From positions 269,780 through 333,779 of the forward strand of contig NW_025944978.1 of the NCBI RefSeq assembly GCF_000764305.2: a stretch of 64,000 nt of DNA, in the 5' to 3' direction. Position numbers and translations under genes: made by a program. Below are positions 55,735 through 64,000 of the stretch, piece by piece. Source of the DNA: Hyalella azteca (lineage: Eukaryota; Arthropoda; Malacostraca; Amphipoda; Hyalellidae). The notes below the pieces were generated by a model. That model saw nothing but the letters and a program-made list of their open reading frames with translations. It did not search any database and was not told the DNA's origin. Position 1 is the first letter of the stretch. The number at the start of each line of letters is the position of its first letter.

Positions 55735-56372
55735 ACGGGGATGGTTTTCCTTAATAGTCTACGTCCATCTCAAGCCTTTGACACCTTCGACATGCACAAG
55801 GCTGTACAACAAGCACAGCCAGGGCTGTGCAAAGTACGTCCACAGCCGACTTTTCACAACTTTGCAAGTCTGTAGCTTTCGTTAGGGAACAGCTAGAGCT
55901 ACGAGGATGGCAACCCATCGTAGTCTACGTCCATCTAAAGCCTTTGACACCTTTGCCATGCCCGTGGTCGTGCAGCAAAGCACTGGCAGGGCTGTGCAAA
56001 TTTCGTCCATAGCCGACTTTTCACAACTTTGCCACAACTTTGCAAGTCTGTAGCTTTCGTTAGGGAACAGCTAGAGCTACGGGGATGGTAACCCGTCGTG
56101 GTCTACGTCCATCTCAAGCCTTTGACACCTTTGCCATGCCCGTGGCCGTGCAGCAAAGCACTGGCAGGGGCCGCAGGGCTGTGCAAATTACGTCCATAGC
56201 CGACTTTTCACAAATTTGCCTCAACTTTGCAATCTGTAGCTTTCGTTAGGGTACAGCTAGAGCTACGGGGATTGTATCCCATTGTAGTCTACGTCCATCT
56301 CAAGCCTTTGACACCTTTGCTATGCCCGTGGCCATGCATCAAAGCACTGCCAGGACCGTCAAAGTACGTCCA
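55735..56372 (+). repeat. Tandem repeat, period ~165-181 bp, about 3.5 copies
   Basis: The unit contains CTACGTCCATCTCAAGCCTT, TGACACCTTTGCCATGCC and GACTTTTCACAACTTTGC. It recurs at about 55763, 55928, 56107 and 56288. Short open frames here are by-products. It lies immediately left of the 5' LTR-like end of Gypsy element 2 and might be part of that insertion site. Confidence 0.85.
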
Positions 56373-56403
56373 TTTTTTACTGGGCTTTAGCTGTGCACTC
56401 AGT

Positions 56404-56745
56404 GCTGGCCCTCATTATGGTGTTTATCGCTTGCTAGTAGTCCAAGTTTAGTTTATAATGCAGTGATACTCTTTTTAAGCTTTAGCGTTCAATAGAGATA
56501 TAATTAAGTAGTAGAGTGAATCGTTTTAACTGGTATTTTAATGCTGCTGGTTCAGCCAATAAAGATTTGTGCAATTCCTTTAGGCTTGAGCTAGCCCTAT
56601 CTCATAACTTATTAATTTCTTCGCATTTATTTTTTGCGTTTTCTTTATGCAATAACCCATGTTTTGTCTTTTTCTCCCTGGTGTTTTCACGGTTAGAGAA
56701 CTTGCGATGAGTTGTTGTTCTAATGGCCGACTAGCATTCTGAAGC
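56404..56745 (+). mobile_element. Left LTR of Gypsy element 2, damaged
   Basis: It aligns with the right LTR (60977-61459) from CTCATTATGGTGTTTAT to ATTAATTTCTTCGCATTTA. After that the left copy has a deletion and diverges, resuming weakly. Its right end is cut at the adapter sequence, so the primer-binding site is not visible. Confidence 0.8.
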
Positions 56746-56784
56746 CTGTCTCTTATACACATCTAGATGTGTATAAGAGACAGN
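56746..56784. other. Sequencing artefact: head-to-head Nextera mosaic ends plus one N
   Basis: CTGTCTCTTATACACATCT (56746-56764) is followed directly by AGATGTGTATAAGAGACAG (56765-56783) and an N. These are the 19-bp Tn5 mosaic ends joined as in a Nextera mate-pair junction adapter, which is not genomic DNA. The sequences left and right of it may not be adjacent in the organism. Confidence 0.97.
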
Positions 56785-56928
56785 AGCAAGAGTTCACTGA
56801 ACATAAGTTAACTGAATAAGTGCACAGCAAGAATTCACTGAATATATGTTAACTGAATAAGTGCACAGCAAGAGTTCACTGAACATAAGTTGACTGAATA
56901 AGTGCACAGCAAGAATTCACTGAATGTT
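56785..56928 (+). repeat. 41-bp tandem repeat, 3.5 copies
   Basis: The unit AGCAAGAGTTCACTGAACAT plus AAGTTAACTGAATAAGTGCAC repeats with small changes. It begins right after the adapter and lies in the leader region of Gypsy element 2, before gag. Confidence 0.9.
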
Positions 56929-57384
56929 CACGGATGAACGTCGGTAGACAAGGACAGCGTAGGGGCGCGGCAAGATGGCGGCGTGCGAATTGGCGGGAAA
57001 ATGCTGGCTTGGGACGCCGAGGTTCCCAGCTGCAGGTTAGGGCTGCAGGTTGTGGGTTGACGCCGGTTACGGTTGTCTTGCGTTGCAGGATACAGGTTGT
57101 AGGTTGCCGGATGCAGGTCGCCGAATGTTAGCCGATGTTGTGATAGCGAGATGTTGGCGGCTCGATGTCCGAGGGCAAATAACCCGTTAAGATTTTGAGA
57201 AGCTACAAAGGAAGGGAGGCGTCGGCTGTTGCCACGGTGGAAGTGAGATTTCTCTGAACTATTTTTACGATGATTTTCTACTTATTAATACGATAAGTGA
57301 AAGTAATGTAATAAAAGTACTGTTAAGAGTATTAATATTATTGTTAGTATGAGAAACATAAAAATTAGTTCTACGTAGCGAGAT

Positions 57385-59538
57385 ATGTTATACATAATAT
57401 TAGTTCTATGTAGCGAGATCCGCTACAAGGTTGCCTCTCAGTTGAAGTCAACACACATAAAGCAAGATTCGTCCAGTCTGGCGGGCAGTCGTCGTTCCGG
57501 ACGTCATCGAGCCCGTGTATTGGAGGAAATCTGCCTGGAGGACTCATCAAATGATAGTGAATCTCCTTCTGAGACTGGAGATTCAAATTATGGATCCCCC
57601 GATTTTCCTTATGTGGAGCGTAGGTATCGTCATCGTGAGGTGGTGAAGCCAGGAATATTTCAACTCGATGGCTGGCAGTCTGTTCGCCAATTTTTTGCCT
57701 CATTTGAGCGCTATTTCTACCGAAAGTTTGAAGGCAGCTCTCGTGATTGTGCCCAGGAGCTGGCTGACTTCCTACTTCCCGAAATGAAAAACTACTACAA
57801 TGCTGTTGATGGTCGCCGTTTGAAGTACCATGACATGAAAGCTAAGTTGATCTCTTGGCACAAATCTCAGAGGACCAAAGATAGCAAGTACTGGCGAGAT
57901 CTGCTTAGCAGCAGCCGTATGAAGCCTGGTGAAACTATAAAGCTTTACGCCATACGCTAACGTGACATAGGCCAAAAAGCATATCCTCACTCAGATCGTG
58001 ACTGCATTCGTGAAATAAGACATCAATATTTGCTGACTGTGCCTCGTGAGTTTGCTGACCATTTAGAACGTAGCGATGAATTTTTCGGGACGATTGGTAA
58101 TCCAAAAAAGTTGACTTGGGCTGAAATCATGAGACTGGCGTATAAAGAGGATGAAAGAATTAGGAAGTCGGCTCGATGCGAGGCTGCTGAGAGCGCCAGA
58201 ACGGTAAGTTTGTCAATGCAGTCTCGCCCTGACTCAAAGGCACCTGACAACTGGCAATTGAAAGCACTAAGACGAGTTCTTCAAAATGTTTTGCCTGCTA
58301 AGAATTGGCATAGGCGACTAGTTGAATTTCTAATTAAAGCATCAGACCTTTTACTGAACGATGGAGTGGTGTTGTTGAATCAGAGGGGTGCTAGGGCAGC
58401 AGTGGTGCCCTTCAATTTAATGGTCGAAATTTGCTTGGGGTTGCACCATAAGTTGGCTCACATTGGCAGGGACAAGATTCTCCATTTGCTGTCTGGGAAA
58501 GTTTGGCACCCTAGCGTTGGACGAATTGTGAGGGATATATGTAACACCTGTCGCCATTGCCAACTTTTGAAAGTTCACCTTCTGCGTATTCTGCCCCCAA
58601 CTATTCGTATTCATACCCAGAGATCCTTTGATTTGGTTGCGATGGATCTGGTTGAGTTCGGTACCTCAGCATCGGGAAACATTGGTTGTCTTGTGACTGT
58701 GGATCATAATTCCAAATGGGTCTCTGCCGTAGCTATTAAAAACAAAACATCATTATCGGTTGTGAAAGCTTTAGAGACGATTGTGTTTCCGACTTAACCC
58801 TGTGTGCCAGAACGTGTATTAACTGATAACGGTCCAGAATTCACTTCTGATTTGTTCAATTATTTTTTCGATAGCCTTGGAGTTATTCATGTTTTAACCA
58901 CGCCGTACAAACCAGCAAGCAATGGCGCGGCAGAACGAGTAAATAGAACTATTAAGTCACTCCTGGCTAGTCTGAGTATCGAGAGCCCCCAGTGGGACCA
59001 GTCCCTGGGAAAGGTCATTATGACTTATAACCAGACACTTCATAAAGAATTAGGGATGTCGCCTTCTGAGTATTTAATGTCGACGTAGCACAGTGTGTCA
59101 TCCATTCCACCGCTTTCTAATCAGACCAAGGAATGTTGGGGAACAGGTAATCCAAACTTTTCCCCATTCGAAGCTGGTGAAAAGGTTATCAGAGAGATCC
59201 CAAGGAAGGGGAACCGAAATGCTGATAAACTGACCCCTAAGTTCGAGGGACCTTTTACGGTAGATTCGGTAGCATCTAATGACCTAGCTCTAGCAAACTC
59301 CATAAAGTTAGACTCTGACCCTTCGAGGGTTTTGCGTGCTCATTATAGTCAGTTGCGACCTTGGTGCGAACCCCCTAGATACCTATAACGTAACTCCCTA
59401 CACATGGCACTTTTTCCGCCCCAGAATTTGAGTCTAGATTCGGGCGATGATCCCCAAGAGAGTGATGCAATGCGAGTGCAGTCACACAAGTCTGATGACT
59501 GTGAATCAGATAGTCCCGAGTCAAGTAGCGAAATTTAA
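57385..59538 (+). pseudogene. Gypsy element 2: gag fused to integrase, with in-frame stops
   Basis: One reading frame runs the whole way, interrupted only by stops at 57958 (TAA), 58795 (TAA), 59086 (TAG) and 59386 (TAA). The first ~290 codons are gag-like (FFASFERYFYRKFEGSS, SKYWRDLLSSSRMKPGE, no zinc knuckle). At about 58245 the frame passes straight into an integrase: zinc region HHKLAHIGRDKIL with CNTCRHC, core Asp in LVAMDLVEFG, Asp in VLTDNGPEFTS, Glu in NGAAERVNRTIKS. It then has a C-terminal barrel-like part (NRNADKLTPKFEGPFTV) and an acidic Ser-rich tail. Protease, reverse transcriptase and RNase H are missing. It is a non-autonomous, decayed copy. Confidence 0.85.
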
Positions 59539-59539
59539 A

Positions 59540-60465
59540 GTTTTTATTGTTCTTCCTGTGATGATATAATTGATGTACCAGACTTCCTTTTGCGGTTCGC
59601 TCGTTAAGATATGTTCGAGGCAAGACCGTCGTCTTCATTAATTCAAGATCCTCCAGCAATGTCAGTATCAAGGCTCGGATTGAGAACCGAGAGGCTTCGA
59701 ACAGGCTCGGCTCTTCCCTATGCGTTTCTTAACTAATTAGGATAGACTTTACTCCACTCGCAAATGAGATGGCGATATGGATTTTTCTATACTTACCCAG
59801 CTATTTATTTATAAGCGTCGACCAGGAACAAAAAATATGTAAACTTTGTATTAAAAGAGTTTTAATGAGAGGAAATTTCAAGAAACTTTGAATATTGTTG
59901 TTCATTATGTCTGCGACTTTTTTTACTTTTTTCGAGATGTAAACGGGTTGTGATTTTTATTATCCATTGAATGGTATACTCGGCATTCCTTGATCAGCCT
60001 CCTTGTTGTAGATATTTTCTACCGAAAAATAGTTATGATCGAGTCTGCTGATACGCGGACGGAAAACCCCGCATACTAGCTGCACAAATGGAGACGTTGT
60101 GCAATGTTTGAGGGGAAAGAGACGTCGTAAATTACTCAACTGTCAGTTCACGACGGGTGGCATGGTAAAGGCGAAGTCAATGAGGGGCGAAGAATAATAC
60201 GTGGCCAGTGGTCGGCCTAGTCCAATTAGTTATAGCCGACCGTTGGCCATTCCTCGGCCACCTGAAAGCGACCAGTTGCCGCGAAGGGTCTTGCTAGGAT
60301 ATCATATTACAAAGAGTACAAGCTTGAGGGAAGCGACTGGCCGAGCTTCGGGCAGATCAAGGATTTTACACGAAGGTCGCGAAAACCTCGCTCTCAGACT
60401 TCGCTGCATTTTGACTACAAGACTTAAGTGGTGTTGTCTTTGAACCTCTTGATGAGACGTGGGAT
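59540..60465 (+). other. Gypsy element 2, non-coding or decayed region between pol and 3' ORF
   Basis: There is no clear long frame. A plus-strand frame at 60201-60443 is basic and unrecognised. It is likely part of the element because the LTRs enclose it. Confidence 0.5.
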
Positions 60466-60831
60466 ATGTCATCTATTTCTGTGATCGAAGATTTATTGCC
60501 TTTATCTCGCGAGGTCCAAGTTTGTACTGAGATAGACGATTGTATCAGTCATCTAGAGCAATTTATTGACGATTGTAGTAGGGCAATTTCTCAGTCATTT
60601 ACGGGATTTGATGATGAATGTCTTGGCTTTAAAGAAAAATCACTAAGTCCTGTACGTGAAAAACTGAAAATTTTGAGAAGTGCTTTGGCGAGCGCGCCGC
60701 ACGCATCGGAGCTGGTCCCAGAAGTGACGTCATCACTTGAACAGACTCCCATAGGTGAAAGCGGCCCTAATACTCGTTCCCGAGGCGGCGTGCCGAATTT
60801 TCCAAATGTTCAGCGTAATATTTCAGAGTAG
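60466..60831 (+). CDS. Gypsy element 2, third open frame of unknown role
   Basis: It is 121 codons from ATG (MSSISVIEDLLPLSREVQV) with an acidic, probably helical middle (CISHLEQFIDDCSRAISQSF) and a basic end (NTRSRGGVPNFPN). AATAAA follows at about 60836. It is intact although the gag-integrase frame is full of stops. It lies where envelope-bearing elements keep a third gene, but there is no signal peptide or membrane segment, so it is not an envelope protein. The function is unknown; it may be a cryptic accessory or remnant gag piece. Confidence 0.45.
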   Translation: MSSISVIEDLLPLSREVQVCTEIDDCISHLEQFIDDCSRAISQSFTGFDDECLGFKEKSLSPVREKLKILRSALASAPHASELVPEVTSSLEQTPIGESGPNTRSRGGVPNFPNVQRNISE

Positions 60832-60960
60832 GTCAATAAATAAAAATGTTTTTCTTTTTTTAATAATCCTAAATGTTCGGCCAACTGTTGGCATATTCTG
60901 TACAGTAAGATGCGTATCGTAATATTACTTTGAGTTTGCCTGTTTTTGAGACTACCGCAA

Positions 60961-60976
60961 GCTGAGGGGGGAGGAA
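60961..60976 (+). promoter_or_regulatory. Polypurine tract of Gypsy element 2
   Basis: GCTGAGGGGGGAGGAA directly precedes the LTR start TGTAGG. This is the standard priming site for plus-strand DNA synthesis in LTR retrotransposons and fixes the 3' LTR start at 60977. Confidence 0.8.
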
Positions 60977-61459
60977 TGTAGGTGCTAGACCTCATTATGG
61001 TGTTTATAGCTTGCTAGTAGTCCAAGTTTAGTTTATAATGCAGTTATACTCTTTTTAAGCTTTAGCGTTCAATAGAGATATAATTAAGTAGTAGAGTGAA
61101 TCGTTTTAACTAGTGTTTTAATGCTGCTGGTTCAGCCAATAAAGATTTGTGCAATTCCTTTAGGCTTGAGCTAGCCCTATCTCATAACTTATTAATTTCT
61201 TCGCATTTATAACCCTTTTCTTAAACAAGCTAATTTCTTGTGTTATTTCAGGGTTCTTGGTTTGGGCAAGACTCTTGAAAGTCTGTCACTTATGCACCCC
61301 AGTTTTTCTTTGTTTACGTTTGTACGCTTCATTTCTTTTGTGTTTATATTCTCTCGTCAATCACGCTCCGTGTTTCATTTTCCTTCACCCCATGGCTAAA
61401 CAAAACCAGAGATCAAATGTTAAGCGGAGTCGGATATAGTTGAAACCTCTCCGCCTACA
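60977..61459 (+). mobile_element. Right LTR of Gypsy element 2
   Basis: It starts TGTAGGTGCTAG after the polypurine tract and shares about 220 bp with the left LTR. I place the end at CCTACA (61454-61459), giving TG...CA ends and 483 bp. The sequence after it starts GTGGCAGC, which resembles a primer-binding site, so a further element copy may once have followed. The right boundary is moderately sure. Confidence 0.7.
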
Positions 61460-62149
61460 GTGGCAGCTATATAGCCTTTTTTGGCAACTTGTCAAGTCTG
61501 TGGCAGGCGCGCTCAGAAAGCGCAAGAAATCTGTAATCATTCCAGTCACAGCGTATCGATAATAAATACTCACGTTCCAAAATTCAAGCATATCTGTTCA
61601 CTATTGAAGGAATTATGAGTCCTTCGGTCGATCAAAAAGTACGTTTACTGGTTTTAATTTAAATCTTATGTAAAAATCTGTAATAATTCCTGTCACAGCG
61701 TATCGCTAATAAATACTCACATTCCAAAATTCAAGCAAATCCGTTTATTTAGTTATTCTTATAGGAGCACTGGAAACTAGTCCATAAAGCCCCTTGCCTA
61801 AACTGGGTTTAATTGGTACCTAACAGTCTAACAGCTCTGAAAGTGAAAATCTGGAACAAAGAGAGAATACACACACAAAAAAACGGACAAATAATAAGAA
61901 TAAAACGGATAAATTTAATGAAATGACTATTAAGTTTATTAAACGGAAAACAAAGGAAATTACAGGGAACAAATAGGTAAATTAGATTACTGAAAAAAAA
62001 TAATAATAATAAATAATAATAAAAAGCAAATCCCTTCAGTATTGAAGGACATATGAGCGCTTCAGTTGCGCGAGTCCGCGGAAGTGTCGATTCAGCGCCG
62101 CGAGTCCTGTCGTAAATTTGTCCGACACCTAAAAGTCTGCTTAGTTGTA
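61460..62149. other. No gene recognised
   Basis: A phrase containing CACAGCGTATCG and AATAAATACTCAC occurs twice, near 61547 and 61696, a short local direct repeat. An (AAT)n run is at about 61998-62022. No exon or RNA gene was seen. Confidence 0.5.
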
Positions 62150-62910
62150 TCGGTACAGGAAATTTGTCTTGTGCGCTTTCAGCCCTATTCAGTTCTTTAG
62201 CAGCGTCTTCACAGATGAGGACTTGAACAGTATTCCAGCTATTGAGGAGCGACCAGTGGACTCGAAGTTAACTAGTTTCGAGATACATGCGCCCGAACCT
62301 AGAGTTTGGAAACGTTGTGTGGTCACCGAGACTTGAAAAGGACAAAAATTTAGTTGAGAGTGTTCAAAGACGTGCAACAAGGATAATCCCAGGATTAGAG
62401 GGCAAGTCTTATGAAGAAAGATTGAAGATTATGAAGCTTCCCAGTCTCCGTTATCGTCGCCTGCGTGGTGACCTCATTGAAGTATACAAGTATACTCATG
62501 GTTTGTACAAGGTCCCAGAAGGATTACTAGAATTTGAAACAAGAACCAACACCAGGGGCCACTGCTATAAACTAAAAAAACTGCGGTGCAACTTATCCAC
62601 GCGACAACATTTCTTCTCGCTTCGAGTCACTGACATGTGGAACAGCCTCCCTGAAGATATTGTTGACTCCCCGAGTATGAACGCGTTCAAGAACAGATTA
62701 GACAAGGCCATGCATGAGCATATGTTTAGTCTTAAAATGCTTCGTATCCTACGGAATAACTGATATCTAGAAGCTATTTTATATCTACCGTCCCTTGAAA
62801 ATATCTGATCAAAAGCCAGTCTAGTCAAGAAAAGTACAAGAATCGGCGACAGGCCTATCCAGGCCTATTCTTTAAATGCCGAAGATACTATACTACTATA
62901 CTATACTACT
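62150..62910 (+). pseudogene. CR1/L2-like LINE with reverse transcriptase core deleted
   Basis: The 5' part encodes FFSSVFTDEDLNSIPAIEER (just before the reverse transcriptase in ORF2). At about 62285 it jumps to the post-catalytic part (NLEFGNVVWSPRLEKDKN, QRRATRIIPGLEG, RGDLIEVYKYTHGLYKVPEG, FFSLRVTDMWNSLPED, MNAFKNRLDKAMHEHMF). The last 158 codons are a clean open frame from 62287 to 62763. A TACTATACTA tail ends the element near 62910. This is the best-preserved LINE end in the window and the reference for the other fragments. Confidence 0.88.
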
Positions 62911-63789
62911 ACTATTCAAGCAGGTCAAAGTTATGTTAACTTTGAGTTATTAACACCTCTGCGTTCTAATGTAATACAAGCATTTCTCAACAGTAGACAC
63001 GTTGATTAATCATTTTTATATTGTGAAAGCGTTTCCGATGATACAGAAAAAAATCACACAAGATAGTTAATATCAACAATTTGTTCATGTCCGGCATTCA
63101 TATTACTGTCATAGCGACCGCGCGTCGGTAAGATCAGCTGTAGTTTGTTTTGGTGAGATTTGTCCGGCCAAACCCTTGCTGCCTGTCAAGAGTCAAGACG
63201 TGAGGCGAGTGGTGAAAAACCAAGTCCTCAGAAAGCGGACAGAAGAAGACTGTAGGTAAGTTTAAACCTAACTTCTTTACTGCGGTTTTAAAAAATTAAT
63301 ATCAACATTTATAGATATAACTTCCATTATTGTAATAAACGTTTCTGACTTACTTCCTGAAATAATTACGCAATAGACAAACAAAATCAGCTAGATAGCT
63401 GACTGGCAACTCTCAGCTGGTTAACAGTTAACACAAACAGAGACATTAATATTTAGCAGTCCAGAGTCTGAGCCAGTCTGGAATTCTAAGAATGGAAGTT
63501 CACTTAGAAATTTTAAAGCTTTCCACCCCAGGGTGCAGAGGGTCATAGTGACAAAGCTGAAAGCAGAGAGTTTTTTAGTCTCTGCTTTATTATCAAAACT
63601 TCGTAGTAAGTACGCAAAATCGACTTGCGAGTGGCATATGTGCTGACTTGATGACGTAGCTCTAAGCTCTAGAGGTGGTATTATCAAAACATTTGCGCGG
63701 GAAGATAAGTAACGTAACTGTACTCTGTTTGCCTGCTCGGAGATGCCGTAAGGCGTAAGTAGAGACTGTGGAGCACTGTGCCACTCTAG
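62911..63789. other. No gene recognised; possible untranslated exon
   Basis: A GC-richer stretch at 63115-63254 ends in CTGTAG followed by the donor-like GTAAGT, resembling a 5' untranslated exon. There is no start codon context or partner exon to support it. Nothing else is seen. Confidence 0.35.
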
Positions 63790-64000
63790 AAGCAATCTTA
63801 ATTACCATCATCACATGGAATTTACAAGCGCGCCTGCCCAAAATGGGAGCGCAGCACATGGTGCCAATCCATAGGTTATTCAAAAGAACCTTATCTTATG
63901 TCATTTTGAACTGATCAACACTTCTTTATGGACCGATCGTATAACACACCTTCACCGGCAAAAGCTTTCACACTTCTGAGCGAGCTGACAGCTACAGCTA
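63790..64000 (-). repeat. Dispersed repeat R, copy 3 (inverted, cut by window end)
   Basis: It is the reverse complement of the repeat-R copies at 1-250 and 5997-6212. It contains the complement of CAAAATGACATAAG and of the GGTGAAGGTGTT block, and runs off the right end of the window. Confidence 0.8.

Noticed and set aside
60466..60831. Envelope gene of an endogenous retrovirus-like element
   Set aside because: The frame has no signal peptide, no membrane segment and no cleavage site, and is far too short.
1..64000. tRNA or rRNA genes
   Set aside because: I looked for tRNA-like internal promoter and TTCGA-loop patterns on both strands and saw none convincing. Running tRNAscan-SE and an rRNA profile search would settle it.

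Overview
This is an AT-rich stretch of an animal nuclear genome, most likely an arthropod (insect or crustacean). The pointers are spliced genes with GT-AG introns, arrays of C2H2 fingers behind an acidic IKEEPE-type N-terminus, a RING/B-box gene, (TTAGG)-like repeats, and very dense transposons of arthropod type (hAT, Tc1/mariner-like, PIF/Harbinger-like, CR1/L2-like LINEs, Ty3/Gypsy). I cannot name the species. It is a draft assembly: there are two N gaps (28188-28622 and 47120-47377), and a 38-bp back-to-back Nextera transposase adapter next to a single N at 56746-56784. Layout: 1-9.4 kb is stacked transposons. A hAT-like element with an 8-bp target duplication holds a nested mariner-like foldback, and a 1.9-kb element carries repeated GTCCCGAGTAGCCCCG motifs. 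9.46-16.85 kb and 20.09-27.1 kb are two direct copies of a roughly 7-kb segment. Each contains a three-exon zinc-finger gene plus the same older transposon insertions. The second copy is open (11 finger-like units). The first is broken by a 29-bp deletion inside the finger array. The 3-kb spacer holds a perfect 210-bp inverted repeat and a CACGTG-bearing minisatellite. 27.3-30.5 kb is a jumble of LINE fragments around a gap plus a Harbinger-like MITE. 32.7-38.1 kb holds the other cellular genes, both on the minus strand: a three-exon end of an unrecognised gene whose splice phases all agree, and a RING/B-box (TRIM-like) gene. 39-44 kb has candidate plus-strand exons interrupted by two nested TA-flanked foldback elements and a hAT element with a perfect 8-bp target duplication. 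44-47 kb is nearly empty. 47.9-51.9 kb is a decayed, 3'-truncated Ty3/Gypsy element on the minus strand with a 140-bp LTR. 53.4-54.9 kb is a LINE end split by a 961-bp insertion with a 9-bp target duplication. 56.4-61.5 kb is a second LTR element that keeps gag and integrase but has lost protease, reverse transcriptase and RNase H. 62.1-62.9 kb is an internally deleted LINE. How the parts relate: the cellular genes look unrelated in function. The transposons form the unusual story. Three related element groups share backbone sequence and a TA-flanked terminus, but each carries its own version of a terminal motif that is also repeated as an internal palindrome, so termini and internal copies appear to have changed together.
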